DNA of 14,323 bases, taken from contig JACVIW010000031.1 in assembly GCA_015711695.1 (NCBI GenBank), positions 1-14,323 on the forward strand, read 5' to 3'. Both the position numbers and the translations under genes were made by a program. Of the stretch, positions 1-7,353 are shown piece by piece; the first letter of the stretch is position 1; every line of letters begins with the position of its first letter. Source of the stretch: Candidatus Geohydrothermomicrobium daggyaiense. Lineage in GTDB: Bacteria > Actinomycetota > Geothermincolia > Fen-727 > JACVIW01. The notes beneath the pieces were generated by a model, which was not told the origin of the DNA, made no database searches, and was given only the letters and a program-made list of their open reading frames with translations.

Positions 1-613
1 CATATGTTATGTTTACGACTTTTTCCCGGAGTTCACCCAAACGCATTAGTATATCCTTAATCGCGCTCCATTTCTCGTCAACAAACGCGCTATCCTCTAT
101 GCTCATGAGGTTGATCTTCACGTTCAAAGCTGCGCACTGACCCGCTGCTTCCGCAAGTATTGCCGCTACACCAGCATCACTTACGGCGTTAACATTACCA
201 ATCATTGCGGCGATTTCGGCCAGCCGGGCAAGTTCGAGTGACGCTTCTGCGATCTCATACGGTACCATTGTTGCTTCCCGAAGGGCAAATTGAACGGCTT
301 TTTTTCTCTCAAGCATCTGCTCCTCGGTTTCCCTTGGCATTTTAAAAGCCTTCGCCAGAACGCCATAAACTTCAGTATCTCGCTGAACAAGTTTCTGGAA
401 GCGATCTCGTAGCGCTTCGCTTTTCTCGAGGAGTTCCTTTATCTTTTCCTGAACGTCCGCGTATTTCTCTTTACCCACGGTCAGATTCGCCACCATGCTA
501 ACGAGCGCGGCTCCAAGCGCTCCTGTGAGCGCGCTAACCGCTCCCCCACCTGGCTCCGGGGAATTTGAAGCGAGCTTGTCCAGGAAATCGAGCATTTTTC
601 CTTGAATATACAT
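1..613 (-). CDS. fchA: Methenyltetrahydrofolate cyclohydrolase (FTCD_C/cyclodeaminase family), 3' end cut by window edge
   Basis: About 204 residues are visible, open to the left edge with no stop, so only a short C-terminal piece can be missing (the family is usually a little over 200 aa). The N-terminal part has the family signature: a SPEPGGGAVSALTGALGAAL stretch around residues 18-37, followed by VSMVANLT. The rest is helical, as expected for the formiminotransferase-cyclodeaminase C-terminal domain. The enzyme interconverts 5,10-methenyl-THF and 10-formyl-THF, the step after Fhs in the methyl branch. The ATG at 613 directly follows an in-frame TGA and is preceded by a GGGAGTGA ribosome site inside the cooC stop region. 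The gap to cooC is only 6 nt, so it is the fourth gene of the fhs-acsV-cooC-fchA operon. In this folate-dependent C1 context cyclohydrolase is preferred over glutamate formiminotransferase-linked cyclodeaminase. Confidence 0.88.
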   Translation of the reverse strand, partial: MYIQGKMLDFLDKLASNSPEPGGGAVSALTGALGAALVSMVANLTVGKEKYADVQEKIKELLEKSEALRDRFQKLVQRDTEVYGVLAKAFKMPRETEEQMLERKKAVQFALREATMVPYEIAEASLELARLAEIAAMIGNVNAVSDAGVAAILAEAAGQCAALNVKINLMSIEDSAFVDEKWSAIKDILMRLGELREKVVNITY

Positions 614-619
614 TCAAAA

Positions 620-1399
620 TCACTCCCGCTGTGTTGCAAACAGAACAGTCCCGTCCAGTATCTTTCCTACCGCGCCCAGCGCCACGGATTCTTTGTCAAG
701 AGACTTAAGCGAATGCCCGGAAGCATCCAAATTAGTGATTAAAGGGTCATCAGGAATTAACCCGGCAAATTCCATGCTGGAATTTTCGATGATCTTCTCA
801 AGTTCCAAATCGAGATCCTCGGGCACTCTTGAGACCACCAGCAGAAATCTGCCAACGTTCAATCTCATATCCACAGCAAGGTCTTTTATCCTCGCTGCAG
901 TCTCAAGTCCCCTGGATGATGGATCGCTTATGATAAACATGAAATCCACGCTTCGGGTGGTTCTTCTGCTGAGATGTTCCATGCCTGCCTCGTTGTCAAT
1001 TACAACGAACTTATATCGCGCGCTCAGTCTGTCCAGAAAAAGCCTTAGCATGTTGTTTATCGCGCAATAACACCCCGGACCCTCCGGTCGACCCATGCTT
1101 ATCAAATCAAAATCGGGGGTCTCCACAAGCGCTTGCTCAATTTGCATCTCAAGCATGTCTTGCTTAGACATTCCCGCAGGAAGCTCGCCTCTCTGGATCT
1201 TCTCCGACATCTCCTCCCTTACAGCGCCTATTGTGAATGGCAGATCCACCCCAAGCATCATGTGCAAATTGCTGTTAGGGTCTGCGTCAACCGCGAGCAC
1301 CGGTTTGAGGCCATTCCTAACCAGGTGCATTACGCTCAAAGCAGCAAAAGTGGTTTTGCCCACGCCACCTTTGCCCGATATCCCAATGGCAATGCTCAA
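620..1399 (-). CDS. cooC: CO dehydrogenase nickel-insertion accessory ATPase CooC
   Basis: A 259-aa MinD/ParA-type (SIMIBI) ATPase. The deviant Walker A motif GKGGVGKTT is at residues 9-17, VDADPNSN follows at about 37-44, and the switch region DNEAGMEHLSRRTT is at about 135-148. The CxC pair Cys110/Cys112 (GPGCYCAINN) is the CooC hallmark; in characterised CooC proteins it binds metal at the dimer interface. The protein couples ATP hydrolysis to nickel loading of CODH or CODH/ACS. Translation most likely starts at the TTG at 1399, because an in-frame TGA lies just upstream; this TTG overlaps the acsV stop as TTGA, a translational-coupling arrangement. The ribosome site GAGGAA is rather distant. 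Its position after acsV and before fchA fits CODH/ACS maturation. An AcsF-type specificity (ACS cluster A) cannot be separated from CooC by eye. Confidence 0.93.
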   Translation of the reverse strand: MSIAIGISGKGGVGKTTFAALSVMHLVRNGLKPVLAVDADPNSNLHMMLGVDLPFTIGAVREEMSEKIQRGELPAGMSKQDMLEMQIEQALVETPDFDLISMGRPEGPGCYCAINNMLRLFLDRLSARYKFVVIDNEAGMEHLSRRTTRSVDFMFIISDPSSRGLETAARIKDLAVDMRLNVGRFLLVVSRVPEDLDLELEKIIENSSMEFAGLIPDDPLITNLDASGHSLKSLDKESVALGAVGKILDGTVLFATQRE

Positions 1400-3381
1400 G
1401 AGATTTCACTTCCTCTCTCGAGCGGACCGAGTCCTGCAGCGGCCCTAGCTTCCTCTAGTCGCTGCATCACAGTCGGAAACATCTCCTTGTGAGTATGCGG
1501 TAAAAATAGAGCAGAAACATACTGCTCCATGAAACGTGGATTGACAGATAGTTCAAGATAAGTCATCATGCTCGCAATCCTGTCTGCCTCCTTTATTAGA
1601 TTCTTGGAAAGCGCCATCAGATAACTACCAAGAAGGGAACCGTTCCCCACAAACTTAATTTTGTCTGTGTCAACATCCGGGAGCAACCCGATAATTATCG
1701 CCTTGTCTATCTCAAGATACCTCCCGAACGCACCTGCTATCAGTATCTCCTCAATATCCTCGATACTCACTCCCACTTCTTGAAGAAGTATCTGAATTCC
1801 TGCATATACCGCAGCCTTCGCTCTCATCAGATTATCTATATCCGCCTCGGTGATAACTATGTCACGGTTAGTGCCACTTTCATCTGCCCAGACAAGAACA
1901 TACTCTTTACCACTTTCACCAATCCTTGTCCGCGGCGTATCAAGGTCAACATCAATCTTTCCTCTCTCATCAATTACACCTGTCAGGAAAAGCTCAGCAA
2001 GAAGATCGATCAAACCTGAACCGCATATGCCTATGGGTCGCCTGTTGCCAATAGTTATGATCATGGGCTCTTTGGTAACCTCATTTATTCTCACCTGTTC
2101 TATGGCCCCGCGAGTTGCTCGCATCCCATGCTTTACCCCTGCGCCCTCAAAAGCAGGGCCCGCGGAACACGAGCAGGATAGCATCCATTCCTTGTTTCCT
2201 AAAACCATCTCCCCGTTAGTCCCAATATCTATGTAGAGGGTGAGTTTTTCCGAATTAAACATTCCAGAGGCAAGCACGCCGGCAACTATATCCCCTCCTA
2301 CGTATGAAGCCACGCACGGAGTGCATCTCAAATACACCCCGCTCGCGATCCTTATGCCGATATTACTTGCCTTTATCCATGGAAAGTGTGTGGCCGCGGG
2401 AATGTAAGGATCAACCCTTATGTATCGCGGATCGAGCCCGAGCAGAAGATGAATCATGGTTGTGTTGCCCGATATGCAAAGATGGGTAATGCTGCAAAAT
2501 TCGATGCCCGTCTTCTCGACCATCTGTTGGATCAGGTTCCAGATTGTGTTCACTGCCGCGGATTGTAATTTAGCAAGCCCCGTTGAACGGGTGGAATAGA
2601 TAATACGAGTTATTACATCCTCGCCGTAAGAGATCTGACCGTTGTAGTCGGAAGCTTCTGCTATCACTCTACCAGTTTGGAGATCCACAAGCTGCGCAGA
2701 GATAGTCGTTGTCCCGAGGTCTATTGCGATCGCTGCCTGCCTGGGAGTTGTGTCACCCTTTTCAAGTCTTACCGCTCTCTGCTCGGTGCCCCGGTCGAGC
2801 ACCGTCACGGTTACGTCAAAACTTGCCGCCCTTATAATACTCGGAAGGGCGGAAAGCATTGGATAATCTATGACCACATCCTTAAGTCCGGCAAGTTTAG
2901 CAAGTCCGCGCTTGATTCTCTCCGCGTCACTTATGTTGTCCTCAAGGGAAGGTTTGTCAAGTATAAGGTGGAATTTTGCGGTGGGGGGATTTAGCTCCCA
3001 CTGAGGCAAGCGCTCAGCCCAATCCTTCGCGGAAAGAGTGTAACCTTTAAGCGGTATCGGTGGTCTTCTTAACAGGACCCCCTTGTCCCCGATCTGGCTT
3101 TCGATCGGGATCCTGACATCAACATCAGATTCGGCTGTGGAACAGCATGCAAGAACGTATCCTTGCTTGATTTCTTCCTGGGAGAGTTTTACCTGGAGTT
3201 TCTGTTTAACCTCACCTTTTTCAATTATGACTCTACACTTACCACAGTAACCCTCCCCCCCGCATGATGCATTTATATGGACATCCGCCTTCATCGCTGC
3301 CCGGAGCAGATTTTCGCCTTTGTCTACCTCTATGCATCTGTTTTCAGGATAAAAACAAACCCTGACTTTTTCTCGAGCCAT
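1396..3381 (-). CDS. acsV: ATP-dependent reductive activator of corrinoid iron-sulfur protein (RACo/AcsV)
   Basis: A 661-aa protein with an N-terminal [2Fe-2S] ferredoxin domain and a large C-terminal ASKHA ATPase. Cluster ligands are Cys40, Cys46 and Cys49 (CX5CX2C) plus Cys79 or Cys80. ASKHA motifs are AIDLGTTTISAQL at about 219-231, CISGNTTMIHLLLG at 302-315, YIDIGTNGEM at 383-392, GICGSGLID at 451-459 and ILIAGAFGRYLEID at 546-559. Characterised RACo is about 630 aa with this architecture. It uses ATP to drive low-potential reduction of the inactive Co(II) form of the corrinoid iron-sulfur protein back to Co(I). Some methyltransferase systems use related activators (RamA-like or DUF4445 proteins), but the cooC, fhs and fchA neighbours favour CoFeSP. 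The ATG at 3381 has a close AGGA ribosome site. It lies 63 nt downstream of fhs, with a strong hairpin between, and overlaps cooC by 4 nt. Confidence 0.9.
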   Translation of the reverse strand: MAREKVRVCFYPENRCIEVDKGENLLRAAMKADVHINASCGGEGYCGKCRVIIEKGEVKQKLQVKLSQEEIKQGYVLACCSTAESDVDVRIPIESQIGDKGVLLRRPPIPLKGYTLSAKDWAERLPQWELNPPTAKFHLILDKPSLEDNISDAERIKRGLAKLAGLKDVVIDYPMLSALPSIIRAASFDVTVTVLDRGTEQRAVRLEKGDTTPRQAAIAIDLGTTTISAQLVDLQTGRVIAEASDYNGQISYGEDVITRIIYSTRSTGLAKLQSAAVNTIWNLIQQMVEKTGIEFCSITHLCISGNTTMIHLLLGLDPRYIRVDPYIPAATHFPWIKASNIGIRIASGVYLRCTPCVASYVGGDIVAGVLASGMFNSEKLTLYIDIGTNGEMVLGNKEWMLSCSCSAGPAFEGAGVKHGMRATRGAIEQVRINEVTKEPMIITIGNRRPIGICGSGLIDLLAELFLTGVIDERGKIDVDLDTPRTRIGESGKEYVLVWADESGTNRDIVITEADIDNLMRAKAAVYAGIQILLQEVGVSIEDIEEILIAGAFGRYLEIDKAIIIGLLPDVDTDKIKFVGNGSLLGSYLMALSKNLIKEADRIASMMTYLELSVNPRFMEQYVSALFLPHTHKEMFPTVMQRLEEARAAAGLGPLERGSEIS

Positions 3382-3399
3382 TTTCCTAAATCCAAATCG

Positions 3400-3430
3400 A
3401 CCTGCAAGCGGTTTAGAACCGCTTGCAGGT
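3400..3430 (-). repeat. Perfect 31-nt palindrome (14-bp stem, 3-nt loop) between fhs and acsV
   Basis: Positions 3400-3413 and 3417-3430 are exact reverse complements around the triloop TAG (CTA on the transcribed strand). In the fhs-acsV transcript this would form a very stable hairpin 14 nt after the fhs stop and 18 nt before the acsV start. No T-run follows the stem on either strand, so it is not a standard intrinsic terminator. An mRNA-stabilising or processing hairpin, or partial attenuation of acsV, is more likely (inference). Confidence 0.85.
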
Positions 3431-3444
3431 TCCCTTTAAACTTC

Positions 3445-5160
3445 TTAGAACAAACCAACAACCCTGCCATCATCAGTCAAATCAACTTTATTACCCGCCG
3501 GTTCGCTCGGAAGACCAGGCATAGTTCTCATATCCCCGCAGAGAGGATAGAGAAATCCAGCCCCAACCGAGGGTCTTATGTCCCTGATCGGAAGACGCCA
3601 GCCAGTTGGAGCTCCTTTGAGATTCGGGTCATGGGATAGCGAAAGGTGTGTCTTTGCCATACAAAGCGGGAGCTTGTCATATCCAGCTTCCGTGAATCTC
3701 TTAATGGCCTCCTCGGCAACGGGGGTGTAGTCAACACCATCTGCGCCATAAATCTGTGTGGCGATGATTTCGATTTTCTTTTTTATCGGGTCATTGAGCT
3801 CGTAAAGATAGTGGAAATTGTTTGGAAGTTCACAGGCTTTGACAACAGCTTCGGCAGCAGCTATTCCACCTTCTCCACCTTTTGCCCATACCTCAATGGG
3901 CTCACAAAAATCAGCCCCTGCCTCGAGCGCGATGTCGTGAACCATCTCGATTTCCTTCTCTCTGTCGCTTGTCCTGCGATTGATGGTCACAACAACCGGC
4001 AGTCCGAAAAGTTTCATGTTCTTTATATGCTTGATCAGATTTGAGCAACCTTTTTCAAGCGCCTCGTAATTTTCAGCCGCTTGAACTTCTTCCGGTATTG
4101 GTCTGCCCGGAATCGCCGGGAATGCGCCACCGTGCATTTTGAGCGCTCTTATCGTGCAGGTAATAACCACACAGTCAGGTCTGATGCCATATTTTTCCAT
4201 CGCGCGAACTTTTATGTGCATCATTTTTTCCGCGCCACAGTCAGCCCCGAAACCGCTCTCTGTCACCACGTAATCCGTAAGTTTGGACGCGATAATGTCC
4301 GCTATAACCGAGTTGTTGCCCTGAGCGATATTCGCAAAAGGTCCGGCGTGCATGAAGCATGGATTGTGTTCAAGCGTCTGAATGAGGTTTGGTTTGAGAG
4401 CGTCCTTCAGAAGAACCGCCATCGCGCCGGCGCACTTTAAATCTTCAGCGTAAACAGGTTTTCCATCGTAAGTGTAAGCCACAAGTATTCTTTTTAGCCT
4501 CGCTTTGAGATCCTGAAGACTATCAGCAAGAGCAAGTATCGCCATGACCTCAGAGGCTACAGTGATATCGAAACCCGTTTGTCTCGGATATCCATTCTGC
4601 TTTCCTCCAAGCCCGATAACAATTTCTCTGAGAGCGCGATCGCTAATATCAACAACCCTTCTCCAAGATACGGTGAGCGGATCTATGTTAAGGGGATTTC
4701 CAAGAAGAATGCTTGTGTCTATATAAGCAGCAAGGAGGTTGTTCGCGGCACCTACCGCGTGAATATCTCCAGTGAAGTGGAGATTAAGGTCTTCCATGGG
4801 AACCACCTGACTGTAGCCGCCGCCAGCGGCCCCACCCTTGATGCCGAATACTGGTCCCATGCTAGGTTCTCTTATACACACCATTGCTTTCTTGCCTATC
4901 CTGTTGAGAGCCTCCGTTAAACCGATTGTGGTAACGGTTTTGCCCTCTCCCAGAGGAGTTGGTGTTATAGCTGTAACGTCAATGTATTTTGCGTTTGGTT
5001 TATCCTTGAACCTTTCAATGACATCAAGACTTACCTTTGCCTTGTACTTTCCATAAAGCTCCAGGTCATCTTCCTCAAGCCCAATCTTCTTCGCTATTTC
5101 TACTATGGGCTCCATTTTTGCTGCTTGAGCAATTTCCAGATCGCTTGGAACGTGTGCCAT
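3445..5160 (-). CDS. fhs: Formate--tetrahydrofolate ligase
   Basis: Catalyses formate + THF + ATP to 10-formyl-THF, the entry step of the methyl branch. The 571-aa product aligns by eye with the acetogen enzymes (about 556-560 aa) from MAHVPSDLEIAQAAKM at the N-terminus to the terminal GLF. Visible motifs are the nucleotide loop TPTPLGEGKT at about 66-75, the signature FGIKGGAAGGGYSQV around 105-119, and VVTESGFGADCGAEKM in the middle of the protein. The reading frame stays open to a TTG at 5202, but the ATG at 5160 is chosen: it has a strong AGGAGG site four bases upstream, and homologues start here. The extra 14 upstream codons are leader sequence. It is the first gene of the minus-strand Wood-Ljungdahl operon, behind a promoter at 5381-5409 and a long leader. 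No truncation or missing motif was noticed. Confidence 0.97.
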   Translation of the reverse strand: MAHVPSDLEIAQAAKMEPIVEIAKKIGLEEDDLELYGKYKAKVSLDVIERFKDKPNAKYIDVTAITPTPLGEGKTVTTIGLTEALNRIGKKAMVCIREPSMGPVFGIKGGAAGGGYSQVVPMEDLNLHFTGDIHAVGAANNLLAAYIDTSILLGNPLNIDPLTVSWRRVVDISDRALREIVIGLGGKQNGYPRQTGFDITVASEVMAILALADSLQDLKARLKRILVAYTYDGKPVYAEDLKCAGAMAVLLKDALKPNLIQTLEHNPCFMHAGPFANIAQGNNSVIADIIASKLTDYVVTESGFGADCGAEKMMHIKVRAMEKYGIRPDCVVITCTIRALKMHGGAFPAIPGRPIPEEVQAAENYEALEKGCSNLIKHIKNMKLFGLPVVVTINRRTSDREKEIEMVHDIALEAGADFCEPIEVWAKGGEGGIAAAEAVVKACELPNNFHYLYELNDPIKKKIEIIATQIYGADGVDYTPVAEEAIKRFTEAGYDKLPLCMAKTHLSLSHDPNLKGAPTGWRLPIRDIRPSVGAGFLYPLCGDMRTMPGLPSEPAGNKVDLTDDGRVVGLF

Positions 5161-5376
5161 TTTCCCTCCTCTGTCAAATGCCTTCGGCTTGCGTTTCGAC
5201 AAAGTTTTAAAAAATCCAATGATTTACGGATTTGAACCAGTTTCTTCCGACAGATCCTTCCTTAAGACGCAACTCTACCGCTTTAGCATCAACCCCCTTC
5301 GTCATAGGATTTCACCAAGGAAACGCTGGTGACTCATCTGACTAACACAAATGTAGCCTCCGTTGGGAGGCACCGT
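5161..5376 (-). promoter_or_regulatory. Long structured 5' leader of fhs, candidate riboswitch or attenuator of unrecognised class
   Basis: Between the predicted transcription start (about 5374-5376) and the fhs ATG lies a leader of about 215 nt. It contains a hairpin GCCTCC/GGAGGC with a 4-nt loop (5356-5371), a second hairpin TCACCA/TGGTGA with a 9-nt loop (5312-5332) enclosed by a possible GTCA/TGAC helix, purine-rich single-stranded stretches, and a weak terminator-like stem with a T-run near 5209-5233. I compared it from memory with THF-I, ZTP, cobalamin, SAM, glycine, c-di-AMP, lysine and TPP riboswitch consensus sequences and found no convincing match. A regulatory role is inferred from length, structure and position. 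Confidence 0.45.
5209..5233 (-). terminator. Weak intrinsic-terminator-like stem-loop in the fhs leader
   Basis: On the minus strand AAATCC (5228-5233) pairs with GGATTT (5212-5217) across a 10-nt loop, and the run of T continues to 5209. The stem is short and half A/T, so it would terminate poorly on its own. Its position about 50 nt before fhs is where an attenuator would sit. Confidence 0.3.
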
Positions 5377-5380
5377 CGTG

Positions 5381-5409
5381 ATTATATTAGAAGGGAACTA
5401 ACATGGCAA
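5381..5409 (-). promoter_or_regulatory. Sigma-70/sigma-A type promoter for the fhs operon
   Basis: On the minus strand TTGCCA (5404-5409) and a perfect TATAAT (5381-5386) are separated by exactly 17 bases. The predicted start is a purine at about 5374-5376. It points at fhs and is the best-matching promoter I found in the window. Confidence 0.75.
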
Positions 5410-5827
5410 GTAATAATATACGGCACAAAGGTATGTACCGCTTTGGCGCATATCATAAAATCGCATGGCCGTATTTTCCTGCGTCCATCGCTAATAGAAA
5501 ATAACTTGGAAAAAGCGAAAAAATCGCAACAGAATAACTGATTAGACAGTAACAATAAAAACATTCAAATTTTCTGATGCAAAGAACATTTCATCACCCA
5601 TTAGCTGAAAACCATTTACGCGCTAAATCTTTTAATCAGGAAAAGAATCACAGATTTTCAAATCCAGTACAGTTTCTATAGGTGGTGTAAAATTCGAAAA
5701 GAATTTCCTAGGTGGATAAGAAAAGAAATAGAAAGGAAAATTAGGCCTGTTTCTCAATGTGTGGTTCCTTCATAGCCCAGAATTCATAACCGTTAAAATC
5801 AGGGTGCAAGAATCCGTCTTGGTGAGA
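5410..5827. other. Intergenic region with no convincing gene; possible short coding remnant at its right end
   Basis: This stretch lies between the divergent fhs and lpdA units and is A/T-rich. Short open frames exist but none has a ribosome site or recognisable motif. One plus-strand frame is open from about 5605 to 5771, has stops at 5772-5774 and 5794-5796, and then reads protein-like (GARIRLGEIDGKVIFVGE) up to a TAA at 5899-5901 just before the lpdA ribosome site. This could be the decayed end of a gene or chance. A small hairpin AAATTC/GAATTT lies near 5691-5707. Confidence 0.4.
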
Positions 5828-5857
5828 TTGACGGAAAAGTTATCTTTGTTGGAGAAT
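5828..5857 (+). promoter_or_regulatory. Possible lpdA promoter
   Basis: TTGACG (5828-5833) is followed after 18 bases by GAGAAT (5852-5857), which matches four of six -10 consensus positions. It lies about 60 bases upstream of the lpdA start, and no better candidate was found nearby. Confidence 0.3.
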
Positions 5858-5914
5858 TATCGCGCTATATTCAACGAAAATCATTTCAATTGAATCAATA
5901 AATAAGGAGGTAAA

Positions 5915-6427
5915 ATGGCAGACGATAGGAGTTATGACGTAGTGGTTATCGGCGCCGGACCAGGGGGGTATCCGGCTGCGATAAGAGCATCCCAGCGTGG
6001 CGCAAAAGTGGCACTGGTGGAGAAGCAAAACGTGGGGGGCACGTGCCTGAACTGGGGCTGCATTCCCACAAAAACACTTCTCGCATCAACTGAACTTCTA
6101 GCTCACGCAAAGGAATCAGAAAAATTCGGTATCAGAATCGGAAACATCGAGCCTGACTGGAAAGCGATAATGGAACGAAAAGAAAAAGTTATCAATACCC
6201 TTGCGTCAGGCATAATATCGCTGTTGAAAGCAAATGGCATTGATCTCATAAAAGGCAGAGGCTCCATTACACCAGATGGAAAGGTAATGGTTGAAACCGA
6301 AGAAGGCGCTATTACCCTGGACGCGAAAAAGATCATTATCGCCACCGGGTCTGAACCTGCTGAGATCCCAGTTTTTGACTTCAAACAACCGGCGGTTTTG
6401 ACCTCAAGAATATCCCTGAAAGCTTGA
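5915..6427 (+). CDS. lpdA: Dihydrolipoamide dehydrogenase, N-terminal fragment (frameshifted lpdA)
   Basis: This 170-codon frame holds the FAD-binding part of an E3/GcvL-type flavoprotein disulfide reductase. The dinucleotide-binding motif VIGAGPGG is at residues 11-18 and the redox disulfide is Cys44/Cys49 in GGTCLNWGCIPTK; the frame also includes the IIIATGSEPAEIP segment. The ATG at 5915 has a strong AAGGAGG site four bases upstream. The frame leaves the family pattern after VLTS and stops at 6425-6427, and the rest of the enzyme continues in another frame from about 6400. The lesion lies where homologues have a short VLTS-TEAL-xLK-type segment, so about six residues are also missing. Intact enzymes oxidise protein-bound dihydrolipoamide with NAD+, and lpdA occurs in several clostridial Wood-Ljungdahl clusters. 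A fragment without the NAD and interface domains should not be active. It is either a genuine pseudogene or a sequence/assembly error. Confidence 0.85.
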   Translation: MADDRSYDVVVIGAGPGGYPAAIRASQRGAKVALVEKQNVGGTCLNWGCIPTKTLLASTELLAHAKESEKFGIRIGNIEPDWKAIMERKEKVINTLASGIISLLKANGIDLIKGRGSITPDGKVMVETEEGAITLDAKKIIIATGSEPAEIPVFDFKQPAVLTSRISLKA

Positions 6428-7302
6428 TTATTGTTGGAAGCGGTGTTATTGGCAGTGAATTTGCATGCATTTTCTCGACACTTGGAACTCGCATAGTAAT
6501 GATAGAGCTAATGGACCGGATGCTGCCGACGGAGGACAGTAGAATATCCAAGCAGATGAGAAGCATTTTCAAGAAAAACGGAATAGAAATAAAGACAAAC
6601 ACGACAGTCAGCAAAGTTCTCGACTACAGAGAAAATGGAATTACCCTGGAACTATCGACAGGAGAGACAATCGAAGCTGAGAAAGTTCTTATCTCCATAG
6701 GTAGAAAAATGAACTCATCGGGACTCGGGCTTGAGGAAATCGGTGTGAAAACGGATGAGCGCGGCTGCATCGCTGTAAACGAGCGCATGGAAACTTCAAG
6801 ACAAGGAATATATGCGATTGGCGATGTGGTAGGGGGAATTCTCCTAGCGCACACGGCAACATTCGAGGGACTTGTCGCGGCTGAGAACGCGACAGGAGGG
6901 GATGCCCGGATCGACTACAGCGTTGTTCCAGCGTGCATATTCACGACACCTGAAATCGCAAGTGTGGGCCTTAACACTGACAAAGCAGCCGAACAGGGCA
7001 GAGAAGTAAAAGTAAGCAGGTTCTCTTTCGGTGGTCTTGGAAAAGCTTTAGCCATGGGTGAAGATCGCGGCTTTGTACAACTTGTAATAGACCCAGATTC
7101 CGATAAAGTGATCGGCGCCCAGATAATGGGACCCCATGCATCTGACCTTATACATGAAGTCGCCATAGCCATGAAAATGGGCGCTACGGCGGAACAAATA
7201 GGTTCCACCATACATGCGCATCCTTCGCTACCGGAAGCGATAATGGAAGCAGCAGAAGCATCTCACGGAAAGGCTATCCACGTCCCTCCGCCAAGAAAAT
7301 AA
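6424..7302 (+). CDS. lpdA: Dihydrolipoamide dehydrogenase, C-terminal fragment (frameshifted lpdA)
   Basis: A 292-codon frame carries the remainder of the enzyme. The NAD-binding motif IIVGSGVIGSEF is at its start, the second FAD motif YAIGDVVGG follows in the middle, and the interface domain contains TTPEIASVGL. The active-site HAHPSLPE (His-Pro...Glu pair) sits about 30 residues from the C-terminus. Together with the upstream fragment it sums to 462 codons, near the usual 460-470. The frame is open upstream of 6424 and reads DLKNIPES there, which continues the family consensus, so translation would not naturally begin at 6424. The TTG at 6424-6426 overlaps the upstream TGA as TTGA, which could in principle permit reinitiation and a split protein, but no ribosome site is obvious. 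All catalytic residues of this half are intact, implying a recent break or an error. Confidence 0.85.
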   Translation: MIIVGSGVIGSEFACIFSTLGTRIVMIELMDRMLPTEDSRISKQMRSIFKKNGIEIKTNTTVSKVLDYRENGITLELSTGETIEAEKVLISIGRKMNSSGLGLEEIGVKTDERGCIAVNERMETSRQGIYAIGDVVGGILLAHTATFEGLVAAENATGGDARIDYSVVPACIFTTPEIASVGLNTDKAAEQGREVKVSRFSFGGLGKALAMGEDRGFVQLVIDPDSDKVIGAQIMGPHASDLIHEVAIAMKMGATAEQIGSTIHAHPSLPEAIMEAAEASHGKAIHVPPPRK

Positions 7303-7353
7303 GATAACAGGCGAAGGTGCTATACCCGGGACTAAAACAAGCGAACGGGAAAA

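Noticed and set aside
202..390. Minus-strand 62-codon open frame
   Set aside because: It is an out-of-frame shadow of fchA, whose own frame carries the family motifs.
3445..5202. Longer fhs starting at the TTG at 5202
   Set aside because: The extra 14 codons lack family similarity, and the strong AGGAGG site directly precedes the ATG at 5160.
5221..5290. tRNA-like text on the minus strand (GGTAGAG, CTTAAGG, GGTTCAAATCC)
   Set aside because: The T-stem pairs at only three of five positions, the would-be anticodon stem does not pair, and no acceptor stem is found. It is better read as part of the fhs leader.
5161..5376. Cobalamin riboswitch suggested by GGTGCC and GGTGAAATCC in the leader
   Set aside because: The central CCGC-ACTGT segment and the B12-box (GCCAGGAGACC type) are absent, so the resemblance is limited to two short strings.
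5329..5541. Plus-strand 70-codon open frame
   Set aside because: It overlaps the fhs leader and promoter on the other strand, has no ribosome site and its translation has no recognisable feature.
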